Shown here: positions 1 to 8,986 of the stretch, piece by piece
Position numbering within the stretch: the first letter of the stretch is position 1
Layout: each line of letters starts with the position of its first letter
From: Acanthaster planci
Taxonomy: Eukaryota > Echinodermata > Asteroidea > Valvatida > Acanthasteridae
Direction: 5' to 3'
Length of the DNA stretch: 15,291 nt
NCBI RefSeq assembly: GCF_001949145.1
Contig: NW_019091548.1
Span: 502,527 to 517,817, forward strand
Position numbers and translations under genes: made by a program
Notes under the pieces: model-generated
Seen by the model: only the letters and a program-made list of their open reading frames with translations
Databases searched by the model: none
Told to the model about the DNA's origin: nothing

Positions 1-82
1 CCCTTTGTCATCCTGCCTCTTATATTGTGCAATTCTCCCTTTGTCCTCCTGCTTCTTATATTGTGCAATTCTACCTTTGTCC
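1..82. repeat. 36-bp tandem repeat, about 2.3 copies
   Basis: Units at 1-36 and 37-72 are about 92% identical, and a third begins at 73-82. The start of the array lies outside the window. The period is a multiple of three and the minus strand reads through it without a stop, so it is probably a coding repeat. Confidence 0.85.
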
Positions 83-158
83 ACACATAATAGGGCTTCT
101 TCATGTGCAAAGACGGCTTCGTACATTTGAGCTTGTATAGTCTGCAAATTTTCCAAAT
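1..158 (-). CDS. Partial exon with in-frame 12-residue tandem repeats, possibly TPR-type protein
   Basis: Read on the minus strand, one frame stays open from 158 to the window edge. It starts after a plausible acceptor (ATTGCCAG, AG at 160-159). The first ~30 residues look helical and include AQMYEAVFAHEEALLCVDKGR, which recalls the EALLxAxxGR helices of TTC28-like tetratricopeptide proteins; that likeness is from memory and weak. Next comes a 12-residue unit, DKGRIAQYKKQE, then DKGRIAQYKRQD, then DKG at the edge. The two full DNA units are 36 bp and differ at three sites: one synonymous, one K to R and one E to D, as expected if the protein is selected. The exon enters in phase 1, so it cannot join directly to the exon at 693-608, which ends in phase 2. 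It may be a different gene, or an exon between them was missed. Confidence 0.45.
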   Translation of the reverse strand, partial: MWKICRLYKLKCTKPSLHMKKPYYVWTKVELHNIRSRRTKGELHNIRGRMTK

Positions 159-607
159 CTGGCAATTATATTGGCACCTCAAAGGGCACATGTTTTTCTA
201 TCCGTTCGTGTATATTTATATCCATAATTGCTTTAGTTAGAGAAATATGTGTGATATTTGAAGTGACCGAAACTAACATTACAATGTCCTTTTCTAAGGG
301 GTAATGTAGAAATATCTAAGCCCATGCATCAAAATAAATTTCAAAAAGCACTACTAAGTTGTAAAGGGGATTTAGAGCCAATTTGTCATTTCATTACAGC
401 ACATTTCTAAAAATTCAATGTGTAATAAAGAAGAAACAGTATGTCTTTTCAGCTTGGCCAATGGAGCATCAAAATGCAACAGGTGGCACGAAGGACTAGT
501 CAAGATCATCACAAGACATACCTCCACTGGTTGTGGTTGGCTAAAGGTTACGAGAAACCATGTGTACAATACAAATATGATAATGACCTAATTCTTTATG
601 CTCTTAC

Positions 608-693
608 CTTTTCTCCCGCTTTTTTGTTGTTCTTTCTTCAGCTTTTCTTTGGTTTTCCTCCAATTTCTTCTGAAACTCAATTTCATTGCCCTC
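608..693 (-). CDS. Internal exon resembling the PRKRIP1 / DUF1168 core helix
   Basis: The 86-nt exon is bounded on the minus strand by a good acceptor (pyrimidine tract, then TTTTACAG, AG at 695-694) and a donor GTAAGAG starting at 607. It enters in phase 0, leaves in phase 2 and encodes 28 complete codons. The peptide begins EGNEIEFQKKLEENQRKAEE and ends in a KKREK basic stretch, so it is almost wholly charged helix. Human PRKRIP1, a double-stranded-RNA-binding spliceosome-associated protein, has a similar EFQKRLEKN..AAEE..AKRRKKR segment in its C-terminal half; I recall this from the family and could not align it. No neighbouring exon for the GEFHVYR-like region or the lysine-rich tail was found. 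It could instead belong to another coiled-coil protein. A plus-strand open frame over the same bases (441-797) has no support. Confidence 0.5.
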
Positions 694-699
694 CTGTAA

Positions 700-1792
700 A
701 AGATAGGGATAAAGTAATATGCTGTATCTGTCATGCTCTATTGAATCTTACTCAACTACATGTACATCAAGCTGCAAGTACATATAAACCACCATAGGGC
801 TTTGCAAAACCACATGGTAACCCAATCAAATATGAATAAATTTAGAAATGAAACACTAAATCCCCATAAGTGTTGTGATATCCATGTCCTTCCTGACAAG
901 CATAAACACACTAAAAATTTTTACCCCCAAATAATTATAGCTCTGCCTGTCAGCATTGTCAAGGCATCAGAACTTTACTTTTATGTACAAACACACTTAA
1001 GTAACTTTGATTTGTACTTGAGAATGTCTGTGTGTTGTACTTGTGCACCGAGGTTATGTAATTTTCTGTTGTCAATTAAATAATATTTGAGTACATGTGT
1101 ACTGCTTTAAAGAATGGCTAATAATAATAAACACAAAGGAGATGCTGATAGGTATTCTTTCTTTATTATATCCATTTTGATTAAGTGGTCTTACTTTGTT
1201 AATTTGATCCAATAATTTTGGAGTAATTTCACCAGGCGATCAGTATAGTTATATGCATTTTAATATTATTGCTACCTTTATTGCCACTAGTCTTAGCTGT
1301 GGAATTATTATGCGAAGAATATATAAATATATATACATAGTTTCATATGGCATCCAAGGCTGCATGAGCCATTAGCTGTAATCTCCTTCACTGCCCTTCT
1401 GAATGCCTGAGGCAGACAGGCCAGAGGCCAGCTACCAAACAAGCCGAAACACTTACTGGCACGGCCACCAAGAACCCAGCCAAGCATGTATGTGTTCCCC
1501 GACTACCTACTCAGAGGTTCCAGTAACTGGGTGGCATAGTTCAAGCTGACAGATTGGGCAAGAGGACAACCTTTGACATGGTAAAAGTAGATAATCCTAC
1601 ATGCAGTGGGCCCTAAATATATACTATTCTGAGTATCATTTGCCAGCTTTAGTACAGTATGAAGTATTTAAATAGCACAATAGTAGAACTCATGCTGCCC
1701 TTATAATTTGGGGAGGCAGTTGTGACACTGCTGCCCTTGTGCCCTTTTCTCAGTTGCAACATTGAAGTGTTTGTTTTCATAAGATTTTTTCT
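700..1792. other. Non-coding stretch with a GC-richer block at 1340-1600
   Basis: I see no exon with both splice sites and family likeness here. The first part is AT-rich, with short microsatellite-like runs (TAATAATAAT near 1120, ATATAAATATATATA near 1320). From 1340 to 1600 the GC content rises clearly. On the minus strand a GTAAGTG donor-like string follows GGCCGTGCCA near 1455, but the frames next to it contain stops. I could not assign the block to a gene, tRNA-type SINE or known transposon. Confidence 0.4.
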
Positions 1793-2212
1793 AGCTGCTT
1801 CGGGCACCAGCCAAAACAGCTTTTGTTTTCTTTAGGTTTTTCTTTTTCTTTGTTTTCTTTTTCCACTCTTTGCCCATAGACATAACATGAGACATTTTGG
1901 TTTTAAAACAATTCCAATTTCCTTCCAACCTGGCAGATACTTGAATCATCATTCAAAGATGTGCATCAAAGCATGACATCATGATGATGTCATCAATATA
2001 ATTTTGAATATTCATTCTTCAACACATATTGCCAAAGATTTTCAGGTCACTTGGCAATATTGTTCCTTCATCAAAGTTACACAAAGCAAAAGCTCAGATA
2101 CTGAGATTGTACTAGAACAAAGACTTCATGATGACGTCTCTAGATGTCAAATTACAAGAGCTTGAATTTTATTCATGTTCAGTCTTCAAAAATCGACATA
2201 AAATCAACCGTG
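1793..2212 (+). repeat. Hairpin-headed dispersed repeat, copy 1
   Basis: The copy starts with an imperfect inverted repeat at 1793-1821 (AGCTGCTTCGGGC ... GCCAAAACAGCT) and continues with a long T/C-rich tract. The body has two related halves, each with a palindromic ATGATGTCATCA-like core (1974-1992 and about 2124-2137) and a TTTTGAATATT-like segment. It ends near CGACATAAAATCAACCGTG at ~2212, words that recur at 13250-13277. It shares head, order and words with copies at ~12850, 13321 and 14861, all in the same orientation. It looks like a non-autonomous mobile element; no coding capacity is visible. Confidence 0.65.
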
Positions 2213-3489
2213 ACTTCAAGCAGCTGGCTTTTTGCACCAATAGATAAAGTAAACTTCGGTCTTCATTTCTTCTCGTATACATAAAATTACCTGACCTTTT
2301 TCCTTCCAGTCGAAACTGGTCCAAACTGGAAATACTTTATTATTTAAAGTTGGTAATAGACACAAACTTACTTTCACCTGTGTTAGTCTCCGACACAATA
2401 GTATTCCTTAAAACATATACTGCTGATGTTATTCAAGTTTGAGGGTCCTTTGGTGAGTGAATGAAAAAAGTTTAAAATGTATCTTGAATAGATGTGTAAC
2501 AATCTCGACTTCTTAACTTGTCATGAGATGTTTTAAGTAGCGCTGAATTATGGGTCGCAGTAACCAAACTTTAAGCAACCGTCCTGGCCCAAGTGCACGG
2601 ACAATTCAGACTCGGAGGAAGTGTTTGTTGACAAACAGAAGTTGGTAAAGAATACGTGTTTCTTTGATTTTCAAAACTTTGCCTCATGCAAAGCTTCTAA
2701 CAGTCAAACAGGGAGCTTGCGAGGAAAATCCTAATGCTTGCCAACTAGTTTTTCACCACAGCAAAATAATTCACAAAACAAGTATTTTCTCAACACGAAA
2801 ACACTTCACAGGTTTAAAGCATCGAAACTGGTCTCATCAGACTCAAAGTTCTACCCCTTCATTTCAAAGAAATATTATTCTATGAAAAAAGGGCAAGTTA
2901 TGGACCCACTGGCCTCAGCCCCCACATTCCAAGTAAATAGCCAAGTTTTATCAATGGGTCAACTGGCCTTGATGAACATCTGGTGTTTGACTCATTTACC
3001 ACTACACTTTTCTGGAAACTTAAAGGTGCATCCTGTATCCCAGCTGTTCACAAAATCTCAACATTGTTACAAGATGTCTGTGGCAAAGTTTGCCAGAATT
3101 GCTTGAAAATTTGGTCCATACAATGACCTTTATGCCTGCAATGTTTGTGCAAAACTTTGGGCTAATGATGTCATCAGACCAGAAGTTATGATGGAAAGAC
3201 CTTTAATTCATTAAAAATTGCTCAAATATCGATCCCAACAGTTACAGTCAGAAAATGCCCGTCAAGAAAAGACTAAATATCTGCATTCATTGTCCAAAAT
3301 GTCAGGATTCTTACATTGTTCTTACAGGCCATGCACTGATGATGAATGATGAATTGGGAGAAGATCAATGGGGAGAAGGAAGAAACCTTGACAAAAGAAT
3401 GACTTTGGTTTTTACAAATCATTTAAATAAAATTGTCATAATGGCCAAAAATGAAAAGCAGTCAGTGGAAACTTTAAAAATCCATGTCA
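2213..3489. other. Non-coding stretch, weak exon-like string on plus strand
   Basis: The stretch is mostly AT-rich. At 2579-2730 a plus-strand frame reads through a protein-like acidic string (TDNSDSEEVFVDKQKLVK) before a stop, but neither end has a convincing splice site and I do not recognise it. Frames at 2738-3106 and 3255-3509 have random-looking composition. The part at 3110-3240 shares words such as GATGTCATCA with the dispersed repeats and may be a very old copy. Confidence 0.3.
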
Positions 3490-3700
3490 TCGCGATATAT
3501 GTCACATGATTTGTCATATAATGATACCACTATCGGATGAAATCAATTTCCATCGTGAACCCTTCCCTTTCTTGCTATCTGCAACACTTCAACCCAATCG
3601 GACATGTACTTCACTAGATATAGTGCTTTAAAGAGTGCCCCTTTAATGTCATGAGATTTGCAAGCTAATGACGTCATTATGACAAACTTGTACAGGAACC
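3490..3700 (+). repeat. Isolated unit of the ~148-bp repeat
   Basis: The words ATCTGCAACACTTCAACCCA, GACATGTACTTCA, GTGCTTTAAAGAGTGC and CCTTTAATGTCATGA occur here in the same order and spacing as in the tandem array at 11730-12390. About 1.2 units are recognisable, in the same orientation as that array. A TGACGTCA palindrome sits at 3669-3676 in the position where array units carry the GATGTCATCATC segment. Confidence 0.75.
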
Positions 3701-3845
3701 TCTTCTCCCTTGTGGCCTTAGTGTGTGCCCCTAACAGGAACTTAGTTAGGGACAAGACCAAAACATTCTTCGCATTCCCACGCTTGAGAATGGGATGAAA
3801 TGCCCCAGCTATTGTTCTTTAATCCTACCATTCTTTCGTGTGCAG

Positions 3846-3998
3846 AACAGGCCCAGTGCTTCACATGTGTCTGGTATGCATCAACATAATAGCTTGGTCA
3901 CGGTGTATGACATGCTGGAACAATTCCCATCGACTCTATGCAACAAGAAGTATCAGCTAAACGTACATATTGGCACTCACGGTTTGATTCCTTGTTGA
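3846..3998 (+). other. Exon-like open stretch ending in a stop
   Basis: A pyrimidine-rich acceptor-like string (CATTCTTTCGTGTGCAG, AG at 3844-3845) is followed by an open frame ending in TGA at 3996-3998. The peptide has mixed protein-like composition (for example VTVYDMLEQFPSTLCNKKYQ). I recognise no family. It could be a terminal exon or the debris of a transposon gene. No upstream partner exon was found, so this is only a candidate. Confidence 0.2.
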
Positions 3999-3999
3999 T

Positions 4000-5588
4000 A
4001 CAGAACACTGTTAATCTGTCAAACGTTTTTGACTCTTCCTTTTTTTTGCAGGTTTATTTAATGGTAAAAAGTTTCAGCAAAATGATGCACAGTTGAAGAG
4101 TTTTATGGGAGAGACATGAAGAGCTCTTGCCTTAAAAAAAAAAAAGTTTTGTAGTAGACGAAATGTTTGAGAAAGCTTCAATGAAACGCAAAGTAGAAAA
4201 ACTCCAGCCTGCATTAGGCAAGAGTTTTTTTAAGGTAGTGCTCAGATCTGCTGACCTTCTAGGGTCAGAAATTGAAAACAATTTTTTTTCCATTTTGAGA
4301 GGTCTTGTATTCGGTGACCAACAGTTTACCGATATACAATGTGAATTTCTTCTTTAGTTTTTCTTTTAGAGACTATGAAGTCCCCCATTTCAATTGTGTT
4401 TGCTTTCTTTGGTCCTCAGCAGCTAGCAGTGATGGTAAGGGATGTCTTTTCTCCTTTTTTTGAAAAAAAAGGCCTCTCCTCTCCCACTTGAAGACCAATT
4501 TTAGACTATAACAAAAATTTCTCAGCCTCCTCTTAACTTTATCGTAAAAATCCAAGCACCAACTTATAAAACGTGCTCGGCTTGCCTTGCCCTTTTGCTG
4601 GCCTACTTGTACATGCACATGCAGAAGTCAAAATCCCCAAAAAGACTTGGACTCATGCTTGCTTTTTTCCAGGCATTTGTCTCTGGAAAAATTCATTCCT
4701 GTTCAATACTGGTAGTTTCATAGTAGATGTATACATGTATTCTTGTTTGATTGCGAACGGTATCAAATCTCAATTATTACATCAAGCAGGTAAAGTTTTT
4801 AAGCAGATGAACCGAACAAGAAAATCAGTTGATAAGATGGTTGAAAAACATTGATGAAAACATTGAAAGGAAAACTCCAAACATGGCCTTGTATGTTTGA
4901 ATACATTTCTTAACTATTAGACCAACTTTATTTTATTGCCTTAGGTCTTATGCTCAAAACAATAGAAACTAAACCTTATTGTTTGAATCAGTCCTTCGTT
5001 TTCATGTTTACAAAAATCTGGAGAAAATACTTTTGAAAATAAATGCACAGGCATTTTAAGCCCTGTATAGGCTACTCGTAGCGAATGTACATGTGGGTAC
5101 AGATACTGGACTAATCGAAAAAATGTCAACCCATGTTTCTGGCAGAGAATTAAGAATAACTTTAATATGCACTTGTGCTTCGACCATCGTCTTCAAGGAC
5201 TATGCCTATCTTGGGAGTACAAAACAGAATATACCGAAAAGTGAGTTACGGTATTATAATCATAACAGCTAATAATCTTTAAAAGATGAAACAATACAAA
5301 TAGGGAGCTGGAGGGGCATGACATACGAGTGTACACGTTGAAGGTTTTTAATACACTTGGATGTTCAAACTACGATACATGTTTTTCACATAGCTACTTG
5401 GGGATACAGAAAGAAATAATCTTGTTAAGACCCAGTAGGTGGTGAATGATGCGCATCCATGTACAGTATACAAGTACCTTCACAAACCCCAATAATGTAG
5501 AAATATTCCCTTGTTTCAAAATATTCCCATTGCAAAATTCACCTAAAATACAATGTGGGACCACAACAGATATTGTTGACATGTAGTT
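4000..5588. other. Non-coding stretch, nothing recognised
   Basis: Several T-rich tracts followed by AG occur, for example TTCCTTTTTTTTGCAG ending at 4051. The frames behind them are short and unfamiliar. The open frames at 4163-4357 and 4573-4854 have no conserved features I can see. On the minus strand, AATAAA-type strings near 4932 lie about 650 bases beyond the stop of the transposase-like pseudogene; whether they serve it is unknown. Confidence 0.35.
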
Positions 5589-6546
5589 CTATGCAGAATA
5601 CCTGCCATGAACCTTTGCTCTGTGGTCCCCGATATCTTTCTTGCTTGTAAAAACATAGTTGCAGTTAGATTCTGGGCACCTGCCTAGTCCCTTTTGTTGG
5701 AATATGGGAAGGTGGTCACATACTGGTACATGGCTGGAGTTGAGGGCCTCATGAAAGTCATGAAATGTCCTGGGTTGTCCATGGATGGTTTGGGGGAGGG
5801 GAACCTACGAACACATTCAAGCATTTCTTGAGACGCTTTGTGGGGAGGGCGGGCTACGCAGTGAATGTATGCAGCATCGCTGCACTTTGTATAAATGCAT
5901 ATCACTATTCTTCTCTCGATATGCTTCATCGTGAATAAATAGTCCTCGTGGCTTCTGGCATCTTCCAACAACTTCTTGGCAGACTCCGATACAGCCTTAT
6001 GAGTCTTGAGGTAGTCATCATGGTTGTATGGTTGCTTTGCAGACCCACTGTCACGCACGAATGTTCTGATTGTTTTTCCGGCAAAAGTAAGCCCTGCCCA
6101 GTACATGTCCTTGATGAGCCCCATGGCGCAGTTGAACACACGATGTCCCCTTTCTTCCTTTTCATCTTTTGAGAGATGCCTTTGGGCACGGGGGAATGGT
6201 CTCCCCATATACACATGCAGGCAGACTGATGGATATTAACGCTTTGGTGCATGGTACCCAGACTCGTTCGACTGGATTGAGTACTGAATGTCTGGGGCAA
6301 TACGATGTCACCACCAAAGCATGAAGTTCAGTATTTCGGAAAAGGCGGACACAGTAGACTTCATTGACGGTGTGATTTACATTGAAGTCAGCCCCACCAT
6401 CAGTGATCATCACCATCAACGATCTACCAGTTGATACATCAGCAGCCAAGTTGAGTTCCCCCAAGATGTCGTTGATGTGCATCGCAATCGTGCACGGTGA
6501 ATGAGGACTTCGAAGAAAGACAGTCGCCTGGTCATTTTTTGGAAGT
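5589..6546 (-). pseudogene. Exon 4: rest of the DDE core and C2H2 finger, two frameshifts
   Basis: The acceptor CAATTTTCTTTTAG (AG at 6548-6547) opens an exon that continues exon 3 in phase 2. In order: LPKNDQATVFLRSPHSP, a helix (MHINDILGELNLA), a strand VMITDGGAD with the second Asp (6401), then TSYCPRHSVLNPVERVW with the Glu (6269) and a CTKAL helix. Near 6214-6180, around a run of five C, the reading moves to another frame. That frame gives HLSKDEKEERGHRVFNCAMG, KHIERRIVICIYTKC and PSMDNPGHFMTFM. Between ~5760 and 5690 it moves back and encodes a zinc finger CPESNC..F..DH....H (C-x4-C-x12-H-x4-H, 5678-5607), ending at TAG 5591-5589. Protein likeness persisting across both shifts shows they are recent relative to the family. 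Confidence 0.8.
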
Positions 6547-7201
6547 CTAAAAGAAAATTGAAACGGAATAAAGTAGACATGAATTAGGAAAAACACAGTT
6601 TACAAGGTTTCTGTTAAATTTTAATTGATTTTAATGTTCACCATGTTTGCTGGATCATATCACCATGACCCTAACTTTGGCGAAATGTCTTGGAGCAATG
6701 CATCTGCTGCGTCACTCAGGGTAGCTGCTACCAAGCCCCTACAAGTCAGGATACCAGATCTGATGATACCAACTATTCTCGTTTAAAACTTTATTAAGAG
6801 TCGTCAGGGAATCTGATCAGGGAACCACACTAAGCCCTATGTCCCCCACATTACATGCGCTGTTTTCCAATACCCAACTTCGTCTCCACTCAGGCTGTGT
6901 TTCCAAAACCAATCCCCAATTGTAGGCCTAAAGTGTTAAAATTAAATTGAAGTACCCTCATGTTTGGCTCTTTTGCATATTACTTGATGTTTTGTGGCAC
7001 TATCAGACTTACTATTATGCTTATAACTTCAAAGTCAGGCAGTAAAGAAACAGTTGGAGCCTAAGTCAAGTATTGGAAAGCCATGGCTTAAAGTATGTAT
7101 ACATATATGCTTTCCTATGGGAACTGGTACGTGTAACTACTATAGGCAACATATATGCCCGTTTGTTTCACACTAATTGAGATCCCGAATAGTGATCCCA
7201 A

Positions 7202-7219
7202 TGCTGGTCCGCACCAGCA
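7202..7219. repeat. Short perfect hairpin
   Basis: TGCTGGT and ACCAGCA are exact inverted repeats around a four-base CCGC loop. It is a lone hairpin with no poly-T tail, and its function is unknown. Confidence 0.6.
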
Positions 7220-7558
7220 CTATACATCAGGCGGGTTCTGGTGACAGGTAACCAACGATGAATCACTTCTCATCAATTCGGATCCTTGTAACGTGAACAA
7301 AAATGTAATTTCAACAATTTTGAAAAGCATTTAGAGTGCATTTTGATGGGTCAGAGTGCTGAAAGGAATCTTTCTCATTAAGCATATGCATTAAAACATC
7401 CAATGGATCTACCATAGCATTCCTAGCGTTTATGCAATTGATCAAAATGTGTTGAGTGAGTCGATGTATTTATATATTTAGTGCATCAAAATAGTATTTA
7501 TTTTAAATGTGAATATTTGAACAGCCAAGTTGCCACCGCTCCTTGAGCAGCCCTACCA

Positions 7559-7620
7559 GCCGCCATATTGTTCTTGCAAGGAAAAAGTGACAAGATAGAT
7601 GGCGACCACTAACTGTAAGA
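7559..7620 (+). promoter_or_regulatory. Possible promoter and first coding exon with YY1-type site
   Basis: GCCGCCATATTG at 7559-7570 fits the YY1 consensus (CCGCCATNTT), a site common near animal transcription starts. Twenty-eight bases later an ATG in the context GATAGATGGCGACC (7599-7601) opens a short frame MATTN that reaches a donor-like GTAAGA at 7615. Very short first coding exons ending this way are ordinary in animal genes. No downstream exon was identified, so this is a candidate only. It is antisense to the pseudogene's intron. Confidence 0.3.
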
Positions 7621-7834
7621 ATCTGGAAGTAAATTAGAAATTTTTCTTACACAATATTTGCATATGTATTCTTGGATCTTAAATTGATGGAATCATTTGA
7701 ATAATGAAAGTTTTATTTCAAGTTGTTGACGCTTTGTTCACAGACCTACATGTAATTGTTTGTGTTCACACATGTTGACACTAAAAAGTGTGACCGGTTC
7801 TACTACAGAAAAAAGCATTAGCACATATACTTAC

Positions 7835-8180
7835 ACAAACCAGTCTCTTCTAAGGTGATCTTTCTAAGTGGATGGCTTCATCCTGAGATATCTCAATGGG
7901 ACAAGGAGGTATTCAGGGGTAGGGAAAGCATGGTTGCTGTAGTTGGGCGCATCGCTGTTTGGAAACAGCTTTGTCACCTTGATGCAACGATCAAGAGTAC
8001 CTTCCCCAACCTTGATTTTGTTCTTATTGTCCACATAGTAGATGATGGAACAGGAGATGAACTTAGATGCAAGTTCCAGTACATAGCAAACCCTGGCTGC
8101 GTAGAAATGGCTGTTGTCATTGGACTTACAAACTGAATTTTCTTTAGCTGGAACTCGGGCGTCGATCAAGCCTTGGTATT
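7835..8180 (-). pseudogene. Exon 3: start of the DDE core, carries a TAG
   Basis: The exon is 346 nt. Its acceptor is CGCTCTGCACAG (AG at 8182-8181) and its donor is a strong GTAAGT at 7834. The order is YQGLIDARVPAKENS, a helix with HFYAARVCYVLELASKF, the strand IIYYVDNKNKIKVGEG with the first proposed catalytic Asp (codon 8031-8029), then APNYSNHAFPTPEYLLVP and YLRMK. A TAG at 7866-7864 interrupts the frame. Immediately after it the same frame goes on with KDHLRRDWF to the donor, so the stop looks like a nonsense mutation and not the true end. Confidence 0.75.
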
Positions 8181-8368
8181 CTGTGCAGAGCGTGAAATTA
8201 GACCAAAAAATGTCATAACACAATCAATTTTGTTCTGCCTTTACCAGCTTTTGATATGCCATATTAAAAAAAGGTACAGTTGGGGTTCCTAACCCCATTC
8301 TTATTTTTGTTCAGACAATGGGGACCAAGAAACAGTCTGACTCTGAGCACGTTTAAGCCATGACTAAG

Positions 8369-8507
8369 GGCTGCGTTCGAATGAGCTATTCGTGTTTGGC
8401 AGGAGTAAGACCCGCAAGTCAACGAAGGTATACCCCTATCGCACATATAAGAATATAATGCACGCACCACAATTGGGTTGAACTGGAGGAACCGCGCGAA
8501 CGCAGCC
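8369..8507. mobile_element. Putative MITE with 11-bp inverted ends
   Basis: GGCTGCGTTCG at 8369-8379 and CGAACGCAGCC at 8497-8507 are perfect inverted repeats 139 bases apart end to end. Similar GGCTGCGTTCG ends belong to small non-autonomous DNA transposons in several invertebrates, as I recall. No convincing target-site duplication is visible next to the ends, and there is no coding sequence. It lies in intron 2 of the pseudogene. Chance is possible but unlikely for 11 GC-rich bases in this AT-rich DNA. Confidence 0.45.
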
Positions 8508-8656
8508 AACCACAACTAGTCCATATTGCCTGGTACCCAGGTTATGTGTTATGCATGGGTTACTACAGAAAATTGAACATTGGTTAACAGCATGAACTAC
8601 CTTTTACGATGCACAAAGAATTATGGGGCGATTTCATGTCTGTGCAAGTAAAGTGT

Positions 8657-8680
8657 ACACACGTGTGTTCATACACGTGT
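8657..8680. promoter_or_regulatory. Two E-box palindromes
   Basis: ACACACGTGTGT (8657-8668) is a perfect 12-bp palindrome, and ACACGTGT (8673-8680) repeats its core 14 bases on. Each holds a CACGTG E-box, the site of bHLH-ZIP factors. Whether they are used is unknown. Confidence 0.35.
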
Positions 8681-8920
8681 GGCGCTGGGTGACATGGGGC
8701 GGTGATAAGTGATCAGCCCTGATGAATGCCTTGGGCATAATTAATGTAATTCAAACACAAACTAATAATAAATCGGACGCCAAAATACCTCAAATTTTCT
8801 TGATATTTTAAGAGCTGTTATTGATATGTTAGTTGGACAATTTGCCCGATAATCTTTGATTTTGTTCGAACAAACACAGTAAGTGCTCAGAAAATGTCAA
8901 ATGTCCAACCATAATTTTAC

Positions 8921-8986
8921 GCTCTGCTGTGGATGCTTTAAATGCCTTGTTTGGAAGCTGTATCAAGCGGGCTATCATCCTCATAT
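8921..8986 (-). pseudogene. Exon 2 of the transposase-like pseudogene
   Basis: The exon is 66 nt. Its acceptor is TTCATTTATTTCAG (AG at 8988-8987) and its donor is GTAAAA at 8920. It begins with the last two bases of a split codon (G|AT, Asp) and ends with the first base of another (C|AA), so it is phase 1 at both ends and fits its neighbours. The peptide MRMIARLIQLPNKAFKASTA is basic and helical, and it sits where related proteins have a short helix before the LIDARVP motif. The donor is weak at positions +4 to +6. Confidence 0.65.

Larger units (their letters stand above)
6547..7834 (-). other. Intron 3 of the transposase-like pseudogene
   Basis: The intron is 1,288 bases, with GTAAGT at its 5' end and a T-rich tract before AG at its 3' end. 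It contains a perfect 7-bp-stem hairpin at 7202-7219 (TGCTGGT CCGC ACCAGCA) and, on the other strand, the promoter-like stretch at 7559-7620. No further transposase coding sequence was found in it. Confidence 0.6.

Noticed and set aside
441-797. 118-residue plus-strand open frame
   Set aside because: It overlaps the minus-strand exon with strong splice sites at 608-693, and its own composition is not protein-like.
1340-1600. tRNA-derived SINE with A and B boxes
   Set aside because: TGGCATAGTTC resembles an A box, but no proper GGTTCGANNCC B box lies at the right distance.
2216-2398. Minus-strand frame as the missing PRKRIP1 upstream exon
   Set aside because: A YTRRNE string gave a passing likeness, but the conserved GEFHVYRHLRR pattern is absent.
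5948-6239. Plus-strand frames opposite exon 4
   Set aside because: They are antisense shadows of the transposase-like coding sequence.
5926-6300. Third minus-strand frame over the transposase exon
   Set aside because: It lacks family likeness. The neighbouring frames carry the conserved strings, so this one is a shadow.
7855-8136. 93-residue plus-strand open frame
   Set aside because: It is the antisense shadow of exon 3, which has matching motifs and splice phases.
8264-8515. Minus-strand open frame in intron 2
   Set aside because: It coincides with the inverted-repeat element and shows no transposase likeness.
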